Positions 25,352 to 32,525 of a stretch of DNA of 64,000 nt are shown here, in pieces (position 1 is the first letter of the stretch; every line of letters starts with the position of its first letter). The notes below the pieces were generated by a model that saw only the letters and a program-made list of their open reading frames with translations, was not told the DNA's origin and ran no database searches. The translations under genes and the position numbers were made by a program. The DNA lies in contig NZ_CYSR01000020.1 in the NCBI RefSeq assembly GCF_001458395.1, positions 37,739-101,738 on the forward strand. The letters run 5' to 3'. Source of the stretch: Leisingera aquaemixtae. GTDB lineage: Bacteria > Pseudomonadota > Alphaproteobacteria > Rhodobacterales > Rhodobacteraceae.

Positions 25352-26635
25352 CTACCCGGCCAGTTCCTCGAACGCGCCGGGAATCAGTTCCTCCCAGAAT
25401 TCCGCCATCTGGCTGGCCAGCAGCGCCGCACCCCAGCCGCGGTTGCGGAATTCCTCGCGGTCGATCTCATCTTCCAGCCGGCTCAGGAACAGCCGCTTGT
25501 CGGCATCGCGCTGCGTTGGCGAGCGGCTGGCGGCCAGATCGCGGATCCGCTCCAGCCGCTGCGCCCTCAGCGCGCGCTCCTGCGCCTTGGCCGCATCCTC
25601 TGCCGCGGCCCTGCGCGCCGCCTCCGCTTCTGCCGCCTTGCGCGCCTCGGCCGCGGCCAGCACCTCCGGCGGCACCTCTTTCACCGCCTCCGCAGGCGCG
25701 TCCTTATAGTCGTCCCGCAGCGCCGCGCTCAGGTAACGCACCGGGCTGTCCACCCCCTTGCGCCCCTTCAGATAGCCGACCTTCTCGGCCACATAGTCCT
25801 CGCCATGCTCGGCAATCCACTGCCGCGCCAGCCGGTCGCTCACCCCCAGCGCCATCAGCTGGCCGTAAACCGCCCCCTGCCGCACCCCGGCGCCATCATC
25901 AATATCCAGCATCGCCAGCTGCGGGTTCTCCTTGATCAGGAACCGCACCTCCGCCACCTGCCGCCCCATCTTCTTGAACTCCGGCGTCAAGAGGATGTTG
26001 GAGGTCTTGTTCACCTCCGCCACCGCCGGCTTGATGATCTTGGCGTTCAGGTGCTTGAAGCTCTCGTAATAGGCGCTGCCCTCCACCCCCATCAGGCGGC
26101 GGAACAGGGCAATGTCCCACCAGCCGGTCGAGCCTGTCCGCACGAACCGGTAGCAGTTCTCATAAAGCGCCAGCGCATGGCCGCTGGTGAAGCGGCGCTG
26201 GATGTTCAGATTGATCAGGGCAAACACCTTGGGGTCGTGCAGCTTCTCCGCCAGCGCCGGGCTATAGGCGTATTCGCACACCCCGCTCTGCAGCTTGGCG
26301 TAGGACAGAAGCGAGCTGACGCCCCACTCCTGCTTGCCGTTCTCGTCCAGCATGTCCCATTCCGCCACCGTCTCCGCCAGGCTGCGCAAGGACTGTTTCA
26401 GGGTTTCCATATCGTTGGAGTTATAGCCCACCATCATGCACAGCGTCTGGGCGTCAATCTGGTGCTTGGGCTTGGAAATCAGCGCGTCATAGGCATTCAG
26501 CAGCAGCACATTGGACAGCTTGCGCTGCAGCAGCGTCAGCTTGCCCGAGACATGGATCGCGGCGACGTTCTTCTTCACCGACCCCCGGCGCAACGGCCCG
26601 GTCAGCTTGCTGTGCGGGATTTCGTCTGGATCCAT
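25352..26635 (-). CDS. Plasmid replication initiator protein
   Basis: 427 aa. The N-terminal 250 residues show the pattern of iteron-binding initiators with two winged-helix domains (KLTLLQRKLSNVLLLNAYD, LRSLAETVAEWDML, WDIALFRRLMGV), close to the Rep_3 type and to initiators of roseobacter plasmids that have been called DnaA-like; I cannot decide the exact class. The C-terminal third is an Ala/Glu/Arg-rich helix (about residues 320-375, probable coiled coil) and a hydrophobic end. The start is 245 bp from a set of tandem iterons and it is divergent from parA-parB. This gene marks the window as part of an extrachromosomal replicon. Confidence 0.85.
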   Translation of the reverse strand: MDPDEIPHSKLTGPLRRGSVKKNVAAIHVSGKLTLLQRKLSNVLLLNAYDALISKPKHQIDAQTLCMMVGYNSNDMETLKQSLRSLAETVAEWDMLDENGKQEWGVSSLLSYAKLQSGVCEYAYSPALAEKLHDPKVFALINLNIQRRFTSGHALALYENCYRFVRTGSTGWWDIALFRRLMGVEGSAYYESFKHLNAKIIKPAVAEVNKTSNILLTPEFKKMGRQVAEVRFLIKENPQLAMLDIDDGAGVRQGAVYGQLMALGVSDRLARQWIAEHGEDYVAEKVGYLKGRKGVDSPVRYLSAALRDDYKDAPAEAVKEVPPEVLAAAEARKAAEAEAARRAAAEDAAKAQERALRAQRLERIRDLAASRSPTQRDADKRLFLSRLEDEIDREEFRNRGWGAALLASQMAEFWEELIPGAFEELAG

Positions 26636-26733
26636 CGCCCTGCCCTCTTGCCCCTGGCGGCTTGACGCTCTTGCGGGGATTCTGCTCTGCAGGGACTATG
26701 ACGCAAAAGGAACCCGCGCTCAATCCCGGCTTG

Positions 26734-26751
26734 GGGACCCGTTTACAGGAG
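26734..26751 (-). repeat. Inverted iteron-like copy
   Basis: GGGACCCGTTTACAGGAG reads, on the opposite strand, CTCCTGTAAACGGGTCCC, nearly the same as CTCCTGCAAACGGGTTCC at 26934-26951 within the tandem iterons. It is an isolated copy in opposite orientation about 200 bp away, a layout often used for initiator autoregulation or handcuffing. Related GGAACCC (26709) and GGGTACC (26769) cores lie nearby. Confidence 0.6.
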
Positions 26752-26879
26752 AAGGCCATCCCGGAAACGGGTACCTTAAGACCAGACCGGCGTTTGCAGG
26801 CCCCGGATACCGCCGAAATCCCCCGGTTTACGGCTGTTCCGGGCGCTCAAACGGCCCGATTTCGGGCCTCAGGGGCACG

Positions 26880-26981
26880 GGTGCCCGTCCTCCCGCGAAT
26901 CGGGACCCTTGCTCCCGCAGACAGGTACCCATGCTCCTGCAAACGGGTTCCTTTGCCCCCGGATGCGGGTCCCCAAACATG
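26880..26981 (+). repeat. Four tandem 22-bp iterons plus a partial fifth
   Basis: Units at 26880-26901, 26902-26923, 26924-26945 and 26946-26967, with a 14-bp fifth copy to 26981. Each starts GGNNCC (GGTGCCC, GGGACCC, GGTACCC, GGTTCCT, GGTCCCC) and, after two or three variable bases, has CTCCCGC-, CTCCTGC- or CCCCCGG-like centres. A 22-bp period is two helical turns, so initiator molecules would line up on one face of the DNA. Likely binding sites of the rep product. Confidence 0.8.
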
Positions 26982-26982
26982 T

Positions 26983-27044
26983 ATAACCGTTTGATATAAT
27001 TACGGTTATCTCCCTTAAAGACTCTAAACTGAATCAAAGATTCA
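26983..27044. promoter_or_regulatory. AT-rich palindromes beside the iterons
   Basis: ATAACCG (26983-26989) and CGGTTAT (27002-27008) form inverted arms around TTTGATATAATTA, which contains a TATAAT-like element. Then TGAATC (27030-27035), AAA, GATTCA (27039-27044) form a second perfect dyad. This is the first low-GC stretch next to the iterons; it may be the origin melting region, the parA promoter and operator, or both. ParA proteins with an N-terminal DNA-binding domain usually repress their own promoter. Confidence 0.5.
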
Positions 27045-27225
27045 CAACATTTCAACCTGTTTGTGCGATAGTGATTTTCGGGGAAAAGAGACATATATTC
27101 CGCTGATTACGGACGGCAGCGGAAAACAGATGCGCTGCCAGATAATGATTCACTCTCTGCCCCGGATGTGCGACAAAACCGGTGATAACACGCCAAACAG
27201 GCGATTTTACCGAGGCACACGAGAC

Positions 27226-28647
27226 ATGGCAAAAAAACCGGACACTCCCCTGCCGCCCTATTTCAACCTGGATCCGGCAGCGGCAGCCGCCAAGCTTGGC
27301 GAGATGGTCGACACCGCCAGATTCGCCAAGGCCGCGGCGTTTGCAGGCCGCGGGCGCGATGATCTGGCCAAGCGCGGCTACGCGCCGGACGGGCGCAAAC
27401 GGCTGCGCAAATTCTCCACCTGGGAGGTCTGCCGCTACCTGATCCCCGTCGCCCCCGCCCACCTGCGCCGGGTGCTGAACAAGAACCCCGACCTGCCCCA
27501 GGGCGAAGGCGCCAGCGGCTCGAAATGGTTCACCTTGGAGGAGGTGCTGAAACTGCGCGACCACTTCGCGGAGGAAGGCATCTCCACCAAGGAATACCGC
27601 CCCTACCGCCCCGAAGGCTTGCCCGCCAAGGTGGTCGCCGTCGCCAACTTCAAGGGCGGCGTCGGCAAGACCTCGACCGCCGCGCATCTGGCGATGTCCG
27701 CCGCGCTCGACGGCTACAAGGTGCTGGTGGTCGATCTCGACAGCCAGGGCTCCATGACCTCGATCCTGGGCGGCCAGGTGGCCGACGAATGGCAAACCGT
27801 CTTCCCCCTGCTCGCCCGCGACTACGCCGAGGCGGTGGAGGCCGAGAACAAGGTCCGCGCCGCCGCCGGATCCGAGCCGATCCCGCTGGACGAGACCCTG
27901 ACCGAGGCGCGGGAGGTTTCGCTGCGAAACGTGGTGCAGAAAACCCACTGGCCCAACATCGACCTCATTGGCGCGCAGCTGAACCTCTACTGGGCGGAAT
28001 TCCAGATCCCGGTCTGGCGCATGGGCCTGCGTAACTGGGCGCTGTGGGACGCGCTGACCAACGCGCTGGACCAGGGCGGCGCGCTGGACGATTACGACGT
28101 CATCCTGCTCGATACCCCCCCTGCCCTCGGCTACCTCACCATCAACGCGCTGGCCGCTGCCGACATCCTGATGGTGCCGCTCGGCGCGTCGTTCCTGGAG
28201 TTCGACTCCACCGGCCGCTTCTTCGACATGCTCTACTCCACCTTCGCCTCGATCGAGGATGGCGAGAACGCCGCCCGCCGCCGCGCGGGCCTGCCGGAGA
28301 TGAAGTTCGAATGGGATGTGGTGCGCGCCCTGATCACCCGCTTCGATGCCAGCCAGCAGACCGACCTGGCGAATGTGATCCAGGCCTATTTCGGCGACAT
28401 GATGAACGCCTACCGGCAGGACTATACCGCCCTGGTCGGCCAGGCCGGCGAGAGCGTCTCCGGCATCTACGAGGCCGACTACCGCAATTTCAACCGCGAG
28501 ACCTACACCCGCGGCCGCGAGGTGTTCGACCGCACCTATGCGGAATTCAAGGAACTGCTGATCGGCAGCTGGTGGCGCGATCAGCAGATGGAGCAGCAGC
28601 AATCCCAGCAAGAGGAGACAGCAGATGGCCAGGCGCAGACAGCTTGA
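27226..28647 (+). CDS. parA: Plasmid partition ATPase ParA with N-terminal DNA-binding domain
   Basis: 473 aa. N-terminal about 120 residues form a MerR-like helix-turn-helix (FSTWEVCRYLIPVAPAHLRR, then KWFTLEEVLKLRDHF), as in large type Ia ParA proteins that repress their own operon. The deviant Walker A motif is FKGGVGKTSTAAHLA and VLVVDLDSQGSM is the Walker A' segment; Walker B is YDVILLDTPPALG. The ATG at 27226 is used; the frame is open 55 codons further but begins within the AT-rich dyad region. It overlaps parB by 23 bp. A parS-like palindrome is embedded in the coding sequence. Confidence 0.93.
   Translation: MAKKPDTPLPPYFNLDPAAAAAKLGEMVDTARFAKAAAFAGRGRDDLAKRGYAPDGRKRLRKFSTWEVCRYLIPVAPAHLRRVLNKNPDLPQGEGASGSKWFTLEEVLKLRDHFAEEGISTKEYRPYRPEGLPAKVVAVANFKGGVGKTSTAAHLAMSAALDGYKVLVVDLDSQGSMTSILGGQVADEWQTVFPLLARDYAEAVEAENKVRAAAGSEPIPLDETLTEAREVSLRNVVQKTHWPNIDLIGAQLNLYWAEFQIPVWRMGLRNWALWDALTNALDQGGALDDYDVILLDTPPALGYLTINALAAADILMVPLGASFLEFDSTGRFFDMLYSTFASIEDGENAARRRAGLPEMKFEWDVVRALITRFDASQQTDLANVIQAYFGDMMNAYRQDYTALVGQAGESVSGIYEADYRNFNRETYTRGREVFDRTYAEFKELLIGSWWRDQQMEQQQSQQEETADGQAQTA
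27916..27930 (-). repeat. parS: parS-like palindrome inside parA
   Basis: GTTTCGCTGCGAAAC, exactly the reverse complement of the three GTTTCGCAGCGAAAC copies downstream of parB. It lies in the parA reading frame, so ParB binding here could also affect parA transcription. Function as a centromere site is inferred from sequence identity and location. Confidence 0.7.
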
Positions 28648-29716
28648 AACCCCCTCGCCCGAGGCGCTGAAGGAGATTGAGGCAGGCATCGACCGGGATC
28701 TGGCCCGCGGCCCCGGGCTGCGGCCGCCGATTGCCGATGTGGTGGCCGATGCCGCCCGCCATGCCGACCCCCTGCCCCAGGCCGGCCGCGAGGCCGCGGC
28801 CCGCGACCGGGCCGACGCCGAACGGCTGCGCGCGGCCGAGGAAAAGGGCCTGGTGGCGGTGGAACTGCCCATCACCGGCATCACCGCCGAGGCGCTGAAC
28901 CGCGACCGGATCGTGATGGACGAGGACGAGATGCAGGAGCTGATGAGCTCTATCTCGGTCAACGGGCTGCGGCTGCCGATTGAGGTGTTCGAGCCGGCAA
29001 ACCACGAGGACGCGGGCAAATACGCGCTGGTCTCCGGCTACCGCCGCCTGACCGCCTACCGCCGCCTCAACGCGCTGAGCGGCGGCCAGCGGTTCCAGAC
29101 CATCCGCGCCTTCATCCGCGCCCCCGGCAGTATCGCCGAGGCGATGGTCGCGATGATCGAGGAGAACGAGGTCCGCGCAGGCCTCAGCCAGTATGAACGC
29201 GGCCGCGCCGCGGCGTCTGCGGTGCATGACGGCGTGTTCGCCACCGTCGACGAGGCGGTGGCGGTGCTGTTTCAGAACGCCTCCAAGGCCAAGCGCTCCA
29301 AGATCCGCTCCTTTGCCCTGATCCACGAGGAGCTGGGCGACATGCTTGCCTACGCCACCGGCCTCAACGAACGCCAGTGCCTGAGGCTTGCGGGCGCCTT
29401 GCGCGCCGGGTTCGCCGAAGATCTCCGCACCGCGCTGGAACAGGCCGGCGGGCGCTCGGCGGCGGATGAATGGGACGCCATGCTGCCGCTCATCGACCAG
29501 GCCGAAGGCGCGCCGCAGGATCCCAGCCGCGGCGGCCGCCCCAAGGCTGTGCAAAAGGTTGAACGCACCCGCAAGACCCGGGTGGCCCGCGGCATCACCA
29601 TCGAACGGGAGCTTGGCCCGAGCGGCTATGCCATCCGCTTTTCCGGGTCCCAGGTGACGGCGGAACTGGTCGATGCGGTGATGGACAACGTGCGCCATCT
29701 GCTGGAAAACGGCTGA
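28625..29716 (+). CDS. parB: Plasmid partition protein ParB
   Basis: 363 aa DNA-binding protein. The N-terminal CTP-binding region contains the box LVSGYRRLTAYRRLN and the ENEVRAGLSQYERGRAA segment; the central helix-turn-helix follows (about residues 200-260), and a basic C-terminal dimerisation part ends the protein. GAGGAG lies 5 nt before the ATG. It overlaps parA by 23 bp. Behind it are three copies of a 15-bp palindrome, the probable parS sites. Confidence 0.92.
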   Translation: MARRRQLETPSPEALKEIEAGIDRDLARGPGLRPPIADVVADAARHADPLPQAGREAAARDRADAERLRAAEEKGLVAVELPITGITAEALNRDRIVMDEDEMQELMSSISVNGLRLPIEVFEPANHEDAGKYALVSGYRRLTAYRRLNALSGGQRFQTIRAFIRAPGSIAEAMVAMIEENEVRAGLSQYERGRAAASAVHDGVFATVDEAVAVLFQNASKAKRSKIRSFALIHEELGDMLAYATGLNERQCLRLAGALRAGFAEDLRTALEQAGGRSAADEWDAMLPLIDQAEGAPQDPSRGGRPKAVQKVERTRKTRVARGITIERELGPSGYAIRFSGSQVTAELVDAVMDNVRHLLENG

Positions 29717-29738
29717 GCGGGCAGGGAAAGGCAGCCCG

Positions 29739-29753
29739 GTTTCGCAGCGAAAC
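29739..29753 (+). repeat. parS: parS-like palindrome 1
   Basis: GTTTCGCAGCGAAAC, a perfect odd palindrome (7-bp arms, central A), 23 bp after the parB stop codon. Identical to copies at 29830 and 29888. Confidence 0.75.
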
Positions 29754-29782
29754 CCCCGGTCTTTGGCCGGGGGTTTTGTTTT
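29753..29782 (+). terminator. Terminator of parA-parB
   Basis: CCCCCGG (29753-29759) and CCGGGGG (29767-29773) form a 7-bp stem with a 7-nt loop followed by TTTTGTTTT. The terminator shares its first base with the first parS-like copy. Confidence 0.8.
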
Positions 29783-29829
29783 GCGCGCAAGGGCCTGGGC
29801 GCCGCGCGCGGTCCGCACCCGAGGGGGAG

Positions 29830-29844
29830 GTTTCGCAGCGAAAC
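29830..29844 (+). repeat. parS: parS-like palindrome 2
   Basis: GTTTCGCAGCGAAAC. Here the symmetry extends to 25 bp (29825-29849) because GGGAG and CTCCC flank the core, which would make it the strongest site of the set. Confidence 0.75.
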
Positions 29845-29887
29845 CTCCCGCCCGTCTGGCACTTGGTGCGCCGCAATCCGCCAACAG

Positions 29888-29902
29888 GTTTCGCAGCGAA
29901 AC
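29888..29902 (+). repeat. parS: parS-like palindrome 3
   Basis: GTTTCGCAGCGAAAC, third copy downstream of parB, 58 bp after the second. Between the copies no gene is seen; the following gene is convergent and ends at 29952. Confidence 0.75.
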
Positions 29903-29951
29903 CGCCGCCGCCGCGGACCAGCGCACTGCTGTTTTCTGTCGCGGCAGGCCG

Positions 29952-31007
29952 TCAGTTCGCAGCGGACCCCGCGCTGGCCGCACACTCTCCGGCCCCTTCT
30001 GCGCAGCATTGCTTGCGGAACTGGCTGGGGGTTGCGCCCTCGCGCTGGCGGAAGGCGCGCTCAAACGCGGAAACTTCCGAATAGCCCAGCCGCTCCGAGA
30101 TGTCGTGCAGCTGCGCGCCCGGGGCCAGCAGCATGCGCTTGGCAATCTCCATCCGGCAGCCCGCCAGCAGCCGGGAAAACTTCTGCCCCTCATCCTCCAG
30201 CCGCCGCCGCAGGGTACGGCGCGACATGCCCAGAGCAGCGGCGATGGCGGTCTGCTCAAAGCTTTCCCGCCCGATCCGCATCAGCAGCTCGCGGCGCACC
30301 CGCACTGTCACCGGCGCCGCCCGCTCGCTTTGCCGGGCAGTGCGGACAATCGACTGCGAGGCGGTCTTGAAGGCCGGGTTTTCGCTGTCCGCCAGCGGCA
30401 GATCCAGCAGACCGGCGGAAAACACCAGCGTGTTCGAGCTGGCGGAATACTGCACCGGGCAGCGCGGCCCGGCGCTGCTGCGGCTGTGCAGGGCGCTTGA
30501 TTCGTGCTCCAGCGACAGCAGCTCCGGCCGCCAGTCCGGACCGGTGGCAGAGCGGATCAGGCTGTGGAATACCGACAGCGTCAGCTCCGCATCCTGCTGC
30601 CGCGGCCAGATGCTGGTGTCGAGGATCCGGTAGGTCAGCCGGGCGGTGTCCCCGCGCACCGTCAGCCGCAGTTCCGAATCGCTTTGCACCATCGGAAAGG
30701 CATTGCGGAACAGCGCCAGCGCGGCCCCCAGCGTCGGCGCCTGCAGGATATATTCCCCAAGCGTGCCGAGGTTTTGCAGGTTGAAGACCGAGCCGACCCG
30801 CCAGCCGAAATCCGGCAGGCCAAGCTGTTCGGAAGCATGCTCGCAGAAGTCGACGAATTTCTTCAGGTTGATCTCGCCCTCCAGGTCCCGCGGCCCGATT
30901 CCGGCGTTGCGGGAAATCGTCGCGGCATCGCCGTTCATGAACTCGACGGCCCGCAGCGGGTCATTCAAAGTGGAGGCGGAAATCCGGGGCTGATAGTTGT
31001 GTGGCAT
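29952..31007 (-). CDS. AraC-family regulator (arabinose-binding-like N-terminus)
   Basis: 351 aa. The N-terminal about 220 residues match the ligand-binding half seen in OruR/ArgR-type AraC proteins (LPDFGWRVGSVFNLQNLGTLG is a typical part). The C-terminal AraC DNA-binding domain covers about residues 240-335 with two helix-turn-helix units (SFEQTAIAAALGMSRRTLRR and LHDISERLGYSEVSAFERAF). It is divergent from the amine dehydrogenase operon, with paired 16-bp repeats in between, so it may control that operon together with or instead of QhpR. The ligand is unknown. Confidence 0.85.
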   Translation of the reverse strand: MPHNYQPRISASTLNDPLRAVEFMNGDAATISRNAGIGPRDLEGEINLKKFVDFCEHASEQLGLPDFGWRVGSVFNLQNLGTLGEYILQAPTLGAALALFRNAFPMVQSDSELRLTVRGDTARLTYRILDTSIWPRQQDAELTLSVFHSLIRSATGPDWRPELLSLEHESSALHSRSSAGPRCPVQYSASSNTLVFSAGLLDLPLADSENPAFKTASQSIVRTARQSERAAPVTVRVRRELLMRIGRESFEQTAIAAALGMSRRTLRRRLEDEGQKFSRLLAGCRMEIAKRMLLAPGAQLHDISERLGYSEVSAFERAFRQREGATPSQFRKQCCAEGAGECAASAGSAAN

Positions 31008-31095
31008 CGCGCAGTTCCTCAGGATTGCTCCAGAATACCGCAAAAATCTGCCATTCGAGAAAAAATGCCGCAGTCCGGGCCGGCGCTGCTGATTC

Positions 31096-31132
31096 TGTCC
31101 GGAAATGTCGGGTTGTTGTCCGGAAGTGTCCG
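31096..31132. promoter_or_regulatory. Paired direct repeats upstream of qhpG, AraC-type operator
   Basis: TGTCCGGAAATGTCGG (31096-31111) and TGTCCGGAAGTGTCCG (31117-31132) start exactly 21 bp apart, two helical turns, in the 159-bp gap between the divergent AraC gene and qhpG. Tandem half-sites at this spacing are the usual AraC-family arrangement. The second copy ends 34 bp before the qhpG start. Confidence 0.65.
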
Positions 31133-31166
31133 CCACAAGCGGCGGCCTTCGCGGCACGTTGGCTAA

Positions 31167-32525
31167 ATGGCACCTCAAATTGGCACCTTTGATATCGCGA
31201 TCGCAGGCGGCGGCCCTTCCGGGTCGGTGGCGGCGGTCCTGCTGGCGCGGGCCGGGTTGCGCGTGGCGCTGGCCACCCTGCCGCCGCGCGGGCCGCGGTA
31301 TGAGGGGATGTCTGCCCGCGTCGCCGCGATTCTGGCGCGGCACCGGCTGCCGCTGGCCGGGATTGGCCCGGCGGCACAGCGGCATGTCGGCTGGGGCGGG
31401 TTTCAGGGCGGCCAGAACAGCGAGCATCCGGCAGACCGCAGCGCCTTTGACGCCGGGCTGCTGGAGGCGGCGCGGGCCGAGGGCGTCAGCGTTATCCATG
31501 GATCGGTGTCCAGCGTGCGGCCGGAAGCAGGTGAAATCCGGCTGGCCGATGGCACATGCCTGTCCGCCCGGCTGCTGTTTGAGGCCCGCGGCCGCCGCGC
31601 GCCGCGCCAGCCGGGGGAAATGCAGCGGACTGAACTGGCCGGGCCGGACACGATTTCGGTTGCCGGATTTGTGCCGCCGCAGGCGGGAGATATGGAGACA
31701 CCACGGATCGAGGCGCGGCCCGGCGGCTGGGTCTGGTCGGTGCCGGTGGACCGAGACCGGCTGTGGCTGCAGGCGGTGGGCGCTGCGTCTTCTCTGGGGC
31801 AGGCACGCGGCAAGACGGCGGTGGCGGCGCTGTGGGAGAGCGTGCTGGCAGAAACCCCGCTGCCCCGCCATCCAGTTGTCCATGCGATTGCGCCGCGGCT
31901 GGCGGCGCCGGATCTGGATCCGCGCTGCCCGCGGCTGGGCGATGCGGCGGTGGCGCTGGACCCGTTGTCGGGGCACGGGATGTTCTGGGCGGTGTCCTCG
32001 GCGCTGATGGCGGTGCCGGTTGCGCGGGCGCTGCTGGCGGGGCAGGCGGGTCTGGCCCGCGCGTTCTACCGCAACCGGGTGGCAGAGACGTTCTGGCGGC
32101 AGGCGCGGGTTGGGCGGGACTTCTACCGCGCGGCGGGGCTTCAGACGCCGTTCTGGCAGCAGCGCGCCGCCTGGCCGGACGAGGCGCCGGCGCATGACAC
32201 GGATATCCGCCCGCATGTGGCCAGACGGGTTGTGGTGCAGGACGGGTATCTGGCCCGGCGCGAGGTGCTGATCACCCGCGATGCCCCCGGCGGCGCGGCC
32301 TTTGCCGCCGGGCAGGAGATCGTGCCGCTGCTGCGCCGCCTGAACGGCCAGCCGCTGCCGGACGCGGACCGCTTTCACAGCGCACTTCTGCCCGAGGCCC
32401 CGCCGCAGGCGGCGCGGGCGATCCATCAATGGCTTTTGTCACAAGGCTTCACCGAGGGGGCGCAGATCCCCTGGGACACTGCAAACAGGGAGACTGATCC
32501 ATGCAACTACGACCCCGCGGCCTGA
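31167..32525 (+). CDS. qhpG: FAD-dependent monooxygenase of amine dehydrogenase maturation
   Basis: 452 aa. The N-terminal dinucleotide-binding motif is GGGPSGSVAAVLLARAG, with a GD-type FAD motif at CPRLGDAAVALDPLSGHG. In Paracoccus denitrificans QhpG hydroxylates the tryptophan of the small subunit QhpC during formation of the cysteine tryptophylquinone cofactor. Here it is the first gene of the operon rather than a late one. The start codon has only a weak ribosome site. It overlaps qhpA by 25 bp. Confidence 0.85.
   Translation: MAPQIGTFDIAIAGGGPSGSVAAVLLARAGLRVALATLPPRGPRYEGMSARVAAILARHRLPLAGIGPAAQRHVGWGGFQGGQNSEHPADRSAFDAGLLEAARAEGVSVIHGSVSSVRPEAGEIRLADGTCLSARLLFEARGRRAPRQPGEMQRTELAGPDTISVAGFVPPQAGDMETPRIEARPGGWVWSVPVDRDRLWLQAVGAASSLGQARGKTAVAALWESVLAETPLPRHPVVHAIAPRLAAPDLDPRCPRLGDAAVALDPLSGHGMFWAVSSALMAVPVARALLAGQAGLARAFYRNRVAETFWRQARVGRDFYRAAGLQTPFWQQRAAWPDEAPAHDTDIRPHVARRVVVQDGYLARREVLITRDAPGGAAFAAGQEIVPLLRRLNGQPLPDADRFHSALLPEAPPQAARAIHQWLLSQGFTEGAQIPWDTANRETDPCNYDPAA

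Larger units (their letters stand above)
26636..27225. other. Origin-like intergenic region between rep and parA
   Basis: 590 bp without a credible gene. The left part (26700-26980) is GC-rich and full of G/C-flanked GGNNCC repeats, including tandem iterons; the right part (26980-27225) is much more AT-rich and contains palindromes. Iterons next to an AT-rich stretch beside an initiator gene is the normal build of a theta-type plasmid origin. Confidence 0.65.

Noticed and set aside
29739..29902. A CRISPR-like short repeat array
   Set aside because: Repeats are 15-bp palindromes with unequal gaps, next to parB; partition sites explain them.
29763..30500. A 245-codon plus-strand frame downstream of parB
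   Set aside because: It runs through the parS-like sites and antisense to the AraC gene, with no ribosome site or domain.
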